A DNA stretch of 36,319 nucleotides from the NCBI GenBank assembly GCA_003599535.1, contig QZKQ01000096.1:1-36319 (forward strand), in the 5' to 3' direction. A model generated the notes under the pieces. That model saw nothing but the letters and a program-made list of their open reading frames with translations. It was not told the DNA's origin and made no database searches. Numbering within the stretch: the stretch's first letter is position 1; each line of letters starts with the position of its first letter. Origin of the DNA: Candidatus Zixiibacteriota bacterium. Its GTDB lineage: Bacteria; Electryoneota; B3-LCP. This document shows positions 1-8,076 of this stretch, one piece after another. The translations under genes were made by a program, and so were the position numbers.

Positions 1-262
1 GACGCGTTTTTTCAGCGGCCGAAGCAATCTCACGGTCAGAATCGCCGATGGAACGGAGGGAGCGGATGTTGGTCCACCCCTTCAGGGTGGCACAGGAGGT
101 GGGGGAATCCGTTCTCCGTAGGTTGAAACCTACGGCTACTAAAAGACCACCCTTTCAGGGTGATATTCTGGCTCCTGGCTCCGGACGCCTGGCTCCTGAC
201 TCCTGGCTCCTGACTCCTGGCTCTTGACTCCTGGATTCTGTCTTCTGTCTCCTGTATTCTTC
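1..262. repeat. Repeat-rich intergenic region upstream of bacterioferritin
   Basis: No gene is visible here. Bases 1-50 look like the end of a dispersed element that recurs near 2877-2930 (shared core CGGCCGAAGCAATCTCA followed by GTCAGAATCGCCGAT). Bases 77-90 and 148-160 form small ACCC/GGGT hairpins. Bases 116-124 and 127-135 form a 9-bp hairpin (CCGTAGGTT / AACCTACGG) with a two-base loop. Bases 165-262 are a tandem pyrimidine-rich array built on CTCCTGACTCCTGG-like units. The array recurs upstream of asnS at 3294-3362, with over 20 identical bases shared between the two. Confidence 0.7.
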
Positions 263-341
263 TTCTGGATCTTCTATTCATAACCCTTTCAACAGCGTTC
301 TTTTGCCACATCCCACACATCTTCGCAGGAAAGGAGTTACC

Positions 342-809
342 ATGAAAGGCAACCCCCAGATTATTGACAAGCTGAACGACCTCCTGGCCGACGAGTTGAC
401 GGCCATCAACCAGTACATGGTGCACTCGGAAATGTGCGACAACTGGGGCTACGGGAAGCTCCACAAGCACATCGAAAAGCGCGCCATTGACGAGATGAAG
501 CACGCCGAGAAGCTGATCGGCCGCATCCTCTTCCTGGAAGGCAGCCCCACCGTCAGCGTGCTGAAGCAGATCACCATCGGTCAAGATGTGGAAACCCAGC
601 ACAAAAACGACCTGAACGACGAATACGACGCCGTCAAGACCTACAACGACGGCATCCGTCTGTGCCGGGACAACGCCGACAACGGCACCCGCGAACTGCT
701 GGAATCCATCCTGAAGGATGAAGAGGACCACATTGATTGGCTGGAAGCCCAGTTGGACCAGATCCAGCAGATGGGCATCCAGCTCTATCTGGTCGAGCAG
801 GTGGATTAA
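342..809 (+). CDS. bfr: Bacterioferritin (haem-type ferritin)
   Basis: Encodes a 155-residue ferritin-like four-helix protein that oxidises Fe(II) and stores iron in a 24-subunit cytoplasmic shell. The length matches E. coli Bfr almost exactly. All expected ferroxidase residues are at the canonical numbers: Glu18, Tyr25, Glu51, His54, Glu94, Glu127 and His130. Met52, the residue that ligates the inter-subunit haem in Bfr, is present in DEMKHAE, which separates this from haem-free ferritins. The start at 342 has a strong ribosome binding site (AGGAAAGGAG, 327-336); an in-frame start at 303 lacks one. The gene stands alone, with plsY starting 8 bases after its stop. No bacterioferritin-associated ferredoxin is visible nearby. 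Confidence 0.96.
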   Translation: MKGNPQIIDKLNDLLADELTAINQYMVHSEMCDNWGYGKLHKHIEKRAIDEMKHAEKLIGRILFLEGSPTVSVLKQITIGQDVETQHKNDLNDEYDAVKTYNDGIRLCRDNADNGTRELLESILKDEEDHIDWLEAQLDQIQQMGIQLYLVEQVD

Positions 810-817
810 GCTTCCCC

Positions 818-1486
818 GTGAACCTCGAATTCTTCGGTCTCATCTTGCTGGCCTACTTCCTGGGATCCATCCCCACGGCCGTGATCGTGGGGAGGATCCT
901 GGGGGTGGACGTGCGCCGTACCGGCAGCGGCAATCCCGGCGCGGCTAACATGGCCCGGGTCACCGGACGAAGATCCTGGGGCGCGTTCGTCCTGCTGATT
1001 GACGCGTTGAAGGGCTTCCTCCCGGCGCGCCTGGGTGCCGTGGCACTGGCTGCCCTGGGGTCGTTCCCGGCGGGTCTGGACGCCTGGACCGTCCGCGTGA
1101 TTTTGGGAGCCGCCGCCATCCTGGGGCACGTCACCAGCCCGGTGCTGGGATTCCGCGGCGGCAAAGGGGTGGCCACCTCCCTGGGGGTGGTCCTGGCCCT
1201 GGCTCCGATCATCGGGCTGGTCTGCTTCGCCCTGTGGGCGCTCATGGCCGAGCTGACCCGGCGGATCTCCGTCTCGTCCCTGGCGGCGGGGCTGGCCTTC
1301 CCCGCGCTGCTGCACCTGGCGCCGAACACTCATCCGGCGGTGCAGACCTTCGCCTGGCTGGTGCCCCTGTTTCTGACCTTCACCCACCGGAAAAACCTGC
1401 TGCGGTTGGTGCGGGGCAACGAGCCGGCCATCCCCAGCGAGCGGCTGGTGAGGAATTTTCTGGGGAAGAGGAATGGGAGGAAATAA
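818..1486 (+). CDS. plsY: Glycerol-3-phosphate acyltransferase PlsY
   Basis: Integral membrane acyltransferase that moves an acyl group from acyl-phosphate to glycerol-3-phosphate, giving lysophosphatidic acid, the first committed step of phospholipid synthesis. From a GTG start the protein is 222 residues with about five hydrophobic segments. Family motifs are clear: SGNPGAAN at residues 37-44, FRGGKGVAT at 112-120, and a C-terminal HRKNLLRLVRGNEP. The reading frame is open further upstream into bfr, but GTG at 818 gives the normal PlsY N-terminus (NLEFFGLILLAYFLGSIP). The ribosome binding site is weak, so coupling to bfr translation is possible. gpsA, which makes its substrate, lies 282 bases downstream. 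Confidence 0.95.
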   Translation: MNLEFFGLILLAYFLGSIPTAVIVGRILGVDVRRTGSGNPGAANMARVTGRRSWGAFVLLIDALKGFLPARLGAVALAALGSFPAGLDAWTVRVILGAAAILGHVTSPVLGFRGGKGVATSLGVVLALAPIIGLVCFALWALMAELTRRISVSSLAAGLAFPALLHLAPNTHPAVQTFAWLVPLFLTFTHRKNLLRLVRGNEPAIPSERLVRNFLGKRNGRK

Positions 1487-1523
1487 CCCCGGCTCGGGGG
1501 GTGACGGCGTCGTGGGACAGGAG

Positions 1524-1688
1524 GTTCCCGCCAGGATTGAAGCGAAGCGATTCCTGGCGGGTCGTCGGGCCATTCAAAAGGCCGCCAGGAACCGCTGCTT
1601 TGACCTCCAGCGAGAGGTGACAAAGCGGGTTTCGATTCAGCTTCCAGACGATCTGCGCCGAATTGCCCGCTTCAATCCTGGCGGCAAC
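1524..1688. repeat. Palindromic repeat cluster between plsY and gpsA
   Basis: The heptamer GCCAGGA occurs four times in alternating orientation: 1530-1536 (+), 1552-1558 (-), 1584-1590 (+) and 1676-1682 (-). The outermost pair extends to 20-base inverted arms at 1524-1543 and 1669-1688 with one mismatch. An imperfect hairpin near 1592-1628 sits inside. No T-run follows, so this is not an ordinary terminator. A short reading frame crosses it (1473-1781), but its protein has no recognisable content. Confidence 0.65.
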
Positions 1689-1768
1689 AAACGGGGGATC
1701 AGACTTGTCGCTTGTGCCACCCCATCCATTTATATAAACTGCACTTGCCCTGACGCACTATTCATACT

Positions 1769-2794
1769 ATGTCTTCCTTGAATCCACTCTCCCCCCGGCC
1801 GGTGGCCATCCTCGGCGCGGGGGGATGGGGCACCGCCCTGGCCGTGCTGCTGGCCGGCAAGGGGCTGCCCGTGCGGCTGTGGGAATACCGCCCCGAAGCC
1901 GCCGAACGCCTGAGCCGCGAGCGCGAGAACCGGGACTTTCTCCCCGGCGTGCCGCTGCCGGAAGCCCTCGCCGTGGACCACGACGCCGCCCGCTGCCTGG
2001 ACGGCGCAGGGCTGGTGCTGCTGGCCATTCCCTCGCAATACGCCCGGGGAGCACTGGAAAACATCGTCGCGCACATTCCTCCCGAGGCCCTCATTGTCAA
2101 CGCCGCCAAGGGCGTCGAAGAGGGGACCCTGAAGCGCATGTCGGAAGTAGCCGCCGACCTGGTCCCCGGAGTGCTGGAGAGCCGCTACGCCGCCCTGTCC
2201 GGCCCTTCGCACGCCGAAGAGGTGGCCCGGGGCATCCCCACCACGGTTGTGGCCGCCAGCCATTCCCTGGATACCGCCCGCCGGGTGCAGGAAATCTTCT
2301 TCACCCCGACCTTCCGGGTGTACGCCTCGCAGGACGTGGTGGGGGTGGAACTGGGCGGGGCGCTGAAGAACGTCATCGCCGTGGCCGCGGGCATGTGCGA
2401 CGGCCTGGGCTTCGGGGACAACACCAAGGGGGCGCTGCTGACCCGCGGCCTGGCCGAGATGGCCCGCCTGGGCGTCCAGTTGGGGGGTCAGCCGCACACC
2501 TTCGCGGGGCTTTCCGGCATGGGGGACCTGATCACCACCTGCATGAGCCGCCACAGCCGGAACCGCTATGTCGGGGAACAGGTTGGAAAAGGAAAGCCGC
2601 TGGACGAGGTGCTGGCGAGCATGAGCATGGTGGCCGAAGGGGTGCGCACCTCCCGCTCGGCCCGCCACCTGGCCCGCCGCGAAGGCGTGCCCATGCCCAT
2701 CACCGAAGCGGTCCACGCCATCCTGTTCGAAGCCAAGGACCCCAAGCGGGCGGTCACCGAGCTGATGACGCGGGATCTGAAGGTGGAAGACTGA
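1769..2794 (+). CDS. gpsA: NAD(P)-dependent glycerol-3-phosphate dehydrogenase
   Basis: Cytoplasmic enzyme that reduces dihydroxyacetone phosphate to sn-glycerol-3-phosphate for phospholipid synthesis. The 341-residue protein has the N-terminal Rossmann motif GAGGWGTA at residues 16-23, the NAAKGVEEGT segment, and the catalytic lysine (about Lys200) in GALKNVIAVAAG. It also has the family signatures GFGDNTKGALLTRG and GLSGMGDLITTC. The length is normal. The N-terminal extension before the dinucleotide fold is about 10 residues, so the ATG at 1769 is reasonable, although no good ribosome binding site precedes it. Together with plsY just upstream it forms a small lysophosphatidate-synthesis module. 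Confidence 0.97.
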   Translation: MSSLNPLSPRPVAILGAGGWGTALAVLLAGKGLPVRLWEYRPEAAERLSRERENRDFLPGVPLPEALAVDHDAARCLDGAGLVLLAIPSQYARGALENIVAHIPPEALIVNAAKGVEEGTLKRMSEVAADLVPGVLESRYAALSGPSHAEEVARGIPTTVVAASHSLDTARRVQEIFFTPTFRVYASQDVVGVELGGALKNVIAVAAGMCDGLGFGDNTKGALLTRGLAEMARLGVQLGGQPHTFAGLSGMGDLITTCMSRHSRNRYVGEQVGKGKPLDEVLASMSMVAEGVRTSRSARHLARREGVPMPITEAVHAILFEAKDPKRAVTELMTRDLKVED

Positions 2795-3411
2795 AGGGGA
2801 AAAAATTCACCGCAGAGACGCAGGGAGCGCAGAGAAAAATGGGGTTAGGGGTAGGGGAGCAGTGTCATTGCGAGGCCGCGTTTCCCAGCGGCCGAAGCAA
2901 TCTCAAATGGTCAGAATCGCCGATTTTCGCGGATTTAGCGGAGGGTGTAGGGCGGACTAAGCAGGCGGAGCAGTCACCCCTTCATCGCCTCTATGCCCGA
3001 CCCGCCGCGCAGTCCGCCGGGTTTGTTGTCAGAATCACGGATTCAACGGATTCAACGGAATCTGTACCCCGTCATCGTCAGAATCGCAGATTGGCGCGGA
3101 TTTAGCGGATGACGCTGATAAGGTTTTCACTCCGCGCTTTTCCCAGCCATGAATGGCTGGGCTACTGTCCTTCGATCCCTGCGGGATGTGAATGCACCCG
3201 CTTCAGCGGGTTGCAGGATAGTAGCCCAGAGTTTCAACTCTGGGGGCGGAGCGGATGACGCTGATAAGGTTTTCACCCCGCAGGGGTGATATTCTGGCTC
3301 TTGGCTCCTGTCTCCTGTATTCTTCTTCTGGCTCCTGACCCCTGTCTCCTGACTCCTGGCTACTTCTTTTCATTTATACTTTAGCCTTTATCCTTTAGAC
3401 TTCAGGGAAAC
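2795..3411. repeat. Mosaic of dispersed hairpin repeats between gpsA and asnS
   Basis: This 617-base gap holds no gene but several stacked repeat types. 2808-2836 is built on CGCAGAGA-like units. 2863-2905 is a GTCATTGCGAGG...GAAGCAATCTCA element with a GGCCGC/GCGGCC hairpin. 2917-3110 has repeated GTCAGAATC and GCGGATTTAGCGGA units. Hairpins CCCAGCCAT/ATGGCTGGG and CCCAGAGTT/AACTCTGGG lie between 3144 and 3244. Two identical 27-base direct repeats sit at 3104-3130 and 3250-3276. A pyrimidine tandem array at 3294-3362 matches the one at 165-262. Confidence 0.8.
3375..3380 (+). promoter_or_regulatory. Possible -10 element upstream of asnS
   Basis: TATACT at 3375-3380 sits 31 bases before the asnS start and is the best -10 candidate in the gap. 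No convincing -35 box lies 17 bases upstream. The surrounding bases belong to a TTTATACTTTAG-type low-complexity element that recurs inverted near 7085-7100, so the match may be incidental. Confidence 0.3.
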
Positions 3412-4704
3412 ATGCAACAAACCTACATCCGTGACCTCGCCGCCCAGGCCGGGCAGGAGGTCGAACTGCGCGGCTGGATCTACAACTTCCGCAGTTCCGG
3501 CAAGCTGAAGTTCATCCTCCTGCGCGACGGCACCGGCATCGTCCAGTGCGTCCTGTCGAAGAAGGAAGTGTCCGACGAGATCTGGCAGGCCTCCGAAGAC
3601 CTGGCCCAGGAAACCTCCGTGGTGCTGCGCGGCAAGGTCAACGCCGACGACCGCGCTCCCGGCGGCTTCGAACTATGGACTTCCGACCTGCGCGTGGTGG
3701 GCCGCGCCGTGGACTACCCCATCACGCCCAAGGAGCACGGCGACGCCTTCCTGCTGGATCACCGCCACCTGTGGATCCGCAGCAAGCGGCAGCACGCCAT
3801 CCTGCGGGTGCGCCACACCCTGGTGCAGGCCATCCGCGACTTCTTCGACGGGCGCGGCTACACCCTGATTGACGCCCCCATCTTCACTCCGGCCGCCAGC
3901 GAAGGCACCACCACCCTGTTCGAGACCGACTACTTCGGGGAGAAGGCCTACCTGTCGCAGTCCGGGCAGCTCTACATGGAGCCGGCGGCGGCGGCCTTCG
4001 GCAAGGTCTACTGCTTCGGCCCCACCTTCCGCGCGGAGAAGTCCAAGACCCGCAAGCATTTGACCGAATTCTGGATGGTGGAGCCGGAAGTGGCCTTCAT
4101 GGAGCTCCCCGAGCTGATGGAGCTGGCCGAGGACTTCATCGTTCACCTGGTGACCCGGGCGCTGGAACGCAACCGCGCCGATCTGGAGATCCTGGAGCGC
4201 GACCTCGCCAAGCTCGAAGCGGTGCAGAAGCCCTTCCCCCGCCTCCACTACAACGACGCCGCCAACACCCTGAAGGCGAAGGGAGTCGACTTCCAGTACG
4301 GCAACGACTTCGGCGCGCCCGATGAGGAAGCCTTGGTGGCCGATTACGACCGGCCCATCATCGTGCACCGCTTCCCCGCCGCCATCAAGGCCTTTTACAT
4401 GAAGCCCGACCCGGAAGACCCGTCGCTGTCCCTGTCCATGGACGTGCTGGCGCCGGAAGGGTACGGCGAGATCGTCGGGGGCAGCCAGCGCGAGGACGAC
4501 CTGGAGGTCCTGGAGCGCAAGATCCGGGAGCACAACCTGCCGATGTCGGCTTTCGACTGGTACGTGGACGTGCGGCGCTACGGCACCTTCCCGCATGCCG
4601 GCTTCGGCCTGGGGCTGGAACGGACGGTATCCTGGATCACCGGGGTGCGCCACGTGCGCGAAACCATCCCCTTCCCGAGGCTGATGCACCGGTTGAAGCC
4701 GTAG
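3412..4704 (+). CDS. asnS: Asparaginyl-tRNA synthetase
   Basis: Class IIb aminoacyl-tRNA synthetase charging tRNA-Asn with asparagine. The 430-residue protein has an N-terminal OB-fold anticodon-binding domain (about residues 15-100) and a class II catalytic core. Motif 2 is the [21 protein letters not shown] region and motif 3 is [16 protein letters not shown]. The segment [10 protein letters not shown] and the RKHLTEFWM form are typical of AsnRS rather than AspRS. The length matches bacterial AsnRS. The start follows an AGGGAAAC sequence. Presence of a true AsnRS suggests direct Asn-tRNA formation, though GatCAB cannot be excluded from this window. It stands alone between two repeat-rich gaps. 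Confidence 0.96.
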   Translation: MQQTYIRDLAAQAGQEVELRGWIYNFRSSGKLKFILLRDGTGIVQCVLSKKEVSDEIWQASEDLAQETSVVLRGKVNADDRAPGGFELWTSDLRVVGRAVDYPITPKEHGDAFLLDHRHLWIRSKRQHAILRVRHTLVQAIRDFFDGRGYTLIDAPIFTPAASEGTTTLFETDYFGEKAYLSQSGQLYMEPAAAAFGKVYCFGPTFRAEKSKTRKHLTEFWMVEPEVAFMELPELMELAEDFIVHLVTRALERNRADLEILERDLAKLEAVQKPFPRLHYNDAANTLKAKGVDFQYGNDFGAPDEEALVADYDRPIIVHRFPAAIKAFYMKPDPEDPSLSLSMDVLAPEGYGEIVGGSQREDDLEVLERKIREHNLPMSAFDWYVDVRRYGTFPHAGFGLGLERTVSWITGVRHVRETIPFPRLMHRLKP

Positions 4705-5117
4705 GTAGTCGAACGTTGCCTGAAAGCAGATTCAGAAGCGTGGTGGCATGCTTCCCACGCCGACTATCCCGCCCTCCCTTCCCAGGACTGACGGTCATAA
4801 ACGAATTGCACTGCTGATTCCCGGCCCTGCTCAGATCCCCCCCTGCCCCCCCTTATGAAGGGGGGGAACCCTCCGGCGGGGAGGGGAATATTGCCCCCCT
4901 TGTTAAGGGGGGATGAAGGGGGGATCAAAACGGCTGGCTGGCGACTTCTTTTAGAGCATTAAATGTACATAACCATAAGTCCTGGGCTTCGATCATGCTA
5001 CCCCCTGAAGTGGGTGCTCTTGTGGGGCAGGATTGACTTCGAGATTTCACCCTCTTTCAGGGGGTCGAAGGAGAGTAGCCCAGCCTTTCAAGGCTGGGAG
5101 ATATTGAGGTATAACTC
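4705..5117. repeat. Intergenic hairpin repeats between asnS and the glycosyltransferase
   Basis: No gene is seen. A hairpin just after asnS (GCGTGG 4738-4743 / CCACGC 4755-4760) lacks a T-run. Bases about 4846-4925 contain C-run/G-run inverted repeats around TTATGAA and TTGTTAA, a type widespread in environmental genomes. Bases 5040-5100 hold the AGTAGCCCAGCCTTTCAAGG-type hairpin, related to those at 3144-3244. Confidence 0.65.
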
Positions 5118-5165
5118 CTGATCGCCACGCTCACATTCGCCCTGTGCGCCGCCCTGCTGGCCGGC

Positions 5166-6266
5166 GTGTACCTGGTCTACCCGGCCCTCATCATGATCCT
5201 GGGAGCCCGGCGACGGAAATCCATGACCTCCCGCTGGGGGGATGCGGATCTGCCCTCGGTGACCATGATCTGCGCCGCCTACAACGAAGCCGCCGTCATC
5301 GCCGCCAAGGTGGAGAACACGCTGGGGCAGGATTACCCCCCGGAGCGGCTCGACCTGATCATCGTGGATGACGGCTCGACCGACGGCACCGCGGCCCGGG
5401 TTCGGGACATCGCCTCGGCGCGGGTAACGCTGCTGGAACAGCCGCGGCGGCGGGGCAAAACCGCGGCTCTGAACCGCGCGGTGGAAGCCGCCCGGGGATC
5501 GGTGCTGGTGTTCACCGACGCCAACGCCCTGTTCGATCCGGCGGCGGTGCGGCACCTGGTGACCGGGTTCGATGCGGCGGAGAAGATCGGGGTGGTGTGC
5601 GGCGAGGTCACCTATCGGCCTCATCCCCAGGCCGGCAGCGGGGAAGAGAGCCGCTACTGGGACTGGGAAGCGCTCCTGAAGCGGGCGGAAAGCAACCTGG
5701 GCACGATGCTGGGCGCGCACGGCCCCATCCATGCGGTGCTGCGGGATCTCTACATCCCCCTGCCGGAAGACATGATCAACGACTTCACCCTGCCGCTGCT
5801 GCTGGCGGCCCGGGGGTACCGCACCGTGTACCAGCCGCCGGCCCGGTCGGTGGAAACCGGCACCCGCGACCTGGCCTCCGAATTTCGCCGCAAGCGGCGC
5901 ATCATTCAGCGCAGCCTTTACGCGCTGTGGAAGCACCCGCACCTGCTGAATCCCTTTGCCAGCGGCCGGCTGGCGGTGCAACTGTGGGCTCATAAGGTCC
6001 TCCGCTGGCTGACGCCCCTGTGGCTGCTGGGCCTGCTGGTCTCGTCCGGGGCGCTCAGCCGGCAGCCTCTCTTCGCCGTTCTGCTGGCGCTGCAACTGGC
6101 CGCCTATGGCGCGGGCTTTCTGGGGCTGGCCCTGCACGCGGCCGGAAACCGCCCGGGGCCCCTGCGCCTGCCCGCCTACATGCTGGCCATGATGGGCGCC
6201 TCGCTGGCGGGGATCTACTGGTTCGTGCGGGGGAAGAAGTTCGTCACCTGGGAGCCGCAACGATGA
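5166..6266 (+). CDS. Family 2 membrane glycosyltransferase
   Basis: GT-A fold processive-type glycosyltransferase, likely acting at the inner membrane on an envelope or exported polysaccharide; the sugar is unknown. From the GTG at 5166 the protein has 366 residues. Motifs are VDDGSTDGT (68-75), the metal-binding TDAN (117-120), ED at 201-202 as candidate catalytic acid, and RRKRRIIQRSLYALW (241-255) in place of the usual QxxRW. Three hydrophobic segments follow at about 281-296, 303-324 and 336-354. The GTG has no ribosome binding site. An in-frame CTG at 5118, preceded by GAGGT (5106-5110), would add a hydrophobic N-terminal helix typical of the family, and no ATG, GTG or TTG lies between. 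The stop overlaps acylphosphatase by ATGA. Confidence 0.85.
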   Translation: MYLVYPALIMILGARRRKSMTSRWGDADLPSVTMICAAYNEAAVIAAKVENTLGQDYPPERLDLIIVDDGSTDGTAARVRDIASARVTLLEQPRRRGKTAALNRAVEAARGSVLVFTDANALFDPAAVRHLVTGFDAAEKIGVVCGEVTYRPHPQAGSGEESRYWDWEALLKRAESNLGTMLGAHGPIHAVLRDLYIPLPEDMINDFTLPLLLAARGYRTVYQPPARSVETGTRDLASEFRRKRRIIQRSLYALWKHPHLLNPFASGRLAVQLWAHKVLRWLTPLWLLGLLVSSGALSRQPLFAVLLALQLAAYGAGFLGLALHAAGNRPGPLRLPAYMLAMMGASLAGIYWFVRGKKFVTWEPQR

Positions 6267-6541
6267 ACGACGTCCGCGCCCACCTGGTCATCCACGGAGT
6301 GGTGCAGGGAGTCGGCTTTCGCTACTTCGCCGCGCAGTGGGCCCGGCGGCTGGGGCTGTCCGGCTGGGTGCGCAACCAGTGGGACGGATCGGTGGAGACG
6401 GAGGTGGAGGGCGACGGCGCGGCGGTGGAAGAGTACGTCGCGCAGATGCGGGTCGGCCCCCGGTCGGGGCACGTCAGCGGAGTGGAACTGGACTACCGGC
6501 CCTACGAAGGCAAATACACCGGATTCGACATAACGAGGTGA
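6263..6541 (+). CDS. acyP: Acylphosphatase
   Basis: Small cytoplasmic hydrolase of acyl-phosphates, 92 residues, the normal length for the family. The phosphate-binding loop is VVQGVGFRYFA with the catalytic Arg20, and the catalytic Asn38 lies in GWVRNQWDGSVE. The C-terminus YEGKYTGFDITR agrees with the usual F-x-I ending. Its ATG overlaps the glycosyltransferase stop (ATGA), and apt begins 2 bases after its stop, so the three genes are co-transcribed. PlsY uses acyl-phosphate, and whether this enzyme limits that pool is only speculation. Confidence 0.95.
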   Translation: MNDVRAHLVIHGVVQGVGFRYFAAQWARRLGLSGWVRNQWDGSVETEVEGDGAAVEEYVAQMRVGPRSGHVSGVELDYRPYEGKYTGFDITR

Positions 6542-6543
6542 TC

Positions 6544-7068
6544 ATGAAAGACCTGAAAGCGCTGATTCGCGGCGTGCCCGATTTCCCCAAGAAGGGCATC
6601 CTGTTCTACGACATCACCACCCTGCTGAAGGACCCCGAAGGGTTGAAGCAGGCGGCCCGGGAGATGCTCGAACCGTTCAAGGGCGAGCGCATTGACAAGA
6701 TCGCGGCCATCGAGTCCCGCGGCTTCATTCTGGGCGGGATCATCGCCTGCGAGCTGGGGGTGGGCTTCGTCCCCTTCCGCAAGCCGGGCAAGCTGCCGGC
6801 CCAGACCATCCGCGAAGAGTATACCCTGGAATACGGCACCGACTGCCTCGAGATGCACCGGGACGCCGTTTCCCCCGGCGAGCGCATCCTGGTGGTGGAC
6901 GACCTGCTGGCCACCGGCGGGACCGCCGCGGCCGCCTGCCGCCTGGTGGAGAAGCTGGGAGGCGTGGTGGTGGGCTGCACCTTCATCGTGGAACTGACCT
7001 TCCTGCCCGGCCGCCAGGCGCTGCCAGGGCGCCGCCTGCACGCGCTGATGGAGTTTGATCACGAATAG
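6544..7068 (+). CDS. apt: Adenine phosphoribosyltransferase
   Basis: Purine-salvage enzyme converting adenine and PRPP to AMP. The 174-residue protein opens with the Apt-typical IRGVPDFPKKGILFYDITTLL and has ESRGFILGG at about 57-65. The PRPP-binding loop ILVVDDLLATGGT lies at residues 115-127, where the paired aspartates and glycine-rich turn are intact. The ribosome binding site ACGAGG (6533-6538) lies inside the end of acyP, showing translational coupling. It is the last gene of the glycosyltransferase-acyP-apt unit. No hairpin terminator with a T-run follows closely. Confidence 0.97.
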   Translation: MKDLKALIRGVPDFPKKGILFYDITTLLKDPEGLKQAAREMLEPFKGERIDKIAAIESRGFILGGIIACELGVGFVPFRKPGKLPAQTIREEYTLEYGTDCLEMHRDAVSPGERILVVDDLLATGGTAAAACRLVEKLGGVVVGCTFIVELTFLPGRQALPGRRLHALMEFDHE

Positions 7069-7326
7069 GGGCTGGGGAAGAAAGTCTAAAGTATAAAGTC
7101 TCAATTCTAAAGAAAACAAGAGGTGGGACAGACATTCCTGTCTGTCGGTAAGCCATGCTTCGTCGTGGCCACCGCCCCGAAGGGGCAAAACAAGGGTAGC
7201 CGGGGGTGCAACGGAGCGTCTCGCCTGGGATAGCTCGATTACAGATTGAAGACTTTCATGTAAGGGTTGTGAAAAAGGGCGTCCATGAGGGCGCCCTTTG
7301 GTGTTGGGGGGGAGTCCCCAGATCCT
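7069..7326. repeat. Intergenic repeats after apt
   Basis: No gene is seen. An AAAGTCTAAAGTATAAAGTC-like low-complexity stretch lies at about 7080-7100, and a GACAGACATTCCTGTCTGTC hairpin at about 7128-7146. A CCCCGAAGGGG hairpin followed by GGGTAGCCGGGGGTG sits at about 7170-7212, related to the element at 31057-31106. An 8-bp hairpin AAAGGGCG/CGCCCTTT at 7274-7281 and 7292-7299 may serve as a bidirectional terminator for the convergent orphan gene, but the T-run is only three bases. Confidence 0.6.
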
Positions 7327-8076
7327 TCATCGCTTAATAATTTTAATTTCGATTTGGGGGAGATAATCTTCTTTTTTCGGAGGATTAATATCCAGGAAAT
7401 CAATTGAATTCCAATCAGCATCTAACTTATTCAAGTTGAGTATAATCCTGAAAGGGAATGGGGCTGAATTTTTAGCAGCAATCGTGATGTCAATTATGTA
7501 GCGGCCTTCATAGATAACATAAAAATCATTTTCTGGCTTAGGAAGCACTGCTAATATGAATCCTGGATCCGGTGGAAGATTTATGCTCAAATTATTAATT
7601 GTACGATTACGGATTCGATCATATGCCTCGTGATTTAGTACATAACCAAGAGTCAACGACTTAGAGGTTTTTCTTGGAATTTGAGGCATGAAAAATTTAT
7701 CATCCAAATGAGTCCAAGTAAAATTTGTTGGAATAAATCCTTCAATTGTTTGTGCAGTGCCATTTTCTAGAACCCTAAGAATATCCGTGATAAGTACTTC
7801 AACATTTTCAGCGCATTCCTTACCGTCATTTCTAACACCTAGCCTGTACCATTGCGCAGAGCAAGAGAAAGAGCAATTGGGATCCAGTTCGACCAATCTT
7901 GTTGGAATCTCCTGCCGTGCATGTTTAGAAATATTAACGAGATTAAGTACAGGTTTATAAATCCATCTTTTAAAGCCAACCTCCCAAATGGCAATTGTTA
8001 ATGCAGCTAAACCGGGAAATAATAGAACAATTAATTCCACAGTACCTAAACCGTTGTTTCCCGCGTTGAATTCCAT
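7327..8076 (-). CDS. Orphan membrane-anchored protein of unknown function
   Basis: I do not recognise this 249-residue protein. Residues about 13-31 (ELIVLLFPGLAALTIAIWE) form one membrane segment. The rest looks like a soluble, beta-rich domain with the stretch QWYRLGVRNDGKECAENVEVLI, reminiscent of Ig-like or CARDB-type folds in which a conserved Asn-x-Gly precedes a strand; that is inference only. The start has a GAGG site (ATGAGGTTAGC before ATG). Base composition is strikingly AT-rich with A/T-ending codons, unlike every neighbour, and the gene is flanked by dispersed repeats. This supports recent horizontal gain. It is convergent to apt and has no operon partner. Confidence 0.75.
   Translation of the reverse strand: MEFNAGNNGLGTVELIVLLFPGLAALTIAIWEVGFKRWIYKPVLNLVNISKHARQEIPTRLVELDPNCSFSCSAQWYRLGVRNDGKECAENVEVLITDILRVLENGTAQTIEGFIPTNFTWTHLDDKFFMPQIPRKTSKSLTLGYVLNHEAYDRIRNRTINNLSINLPPDPGFILAVLPKPENDFYVIYEGRYIIDITIAAKNSAPFPFRIILNLNKLDADWNSIDFLDINPPKKEDYLPQIEIKIIKR

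Noticed and set aside
165..262. CRISPR-like array
   Set aside because: Units are short, contiguous and degenerate with no unique spacers and no cas genes; it is a simple tandem repeat.
36..731. Minus-strand open frame of 231 codons including RSQEPG-type repeats
   Set aside because: It is antisense to bfr and the repetitive end is just the pyrimidine tandem array translated; no start signal or family content.
1473..1781. Short plus-strand reading frame between plsY and gpsA
   Set aside because: It crosses the GCCAGGA inverted repeats, has no recognisable protein content and no proper ribosome binding site.
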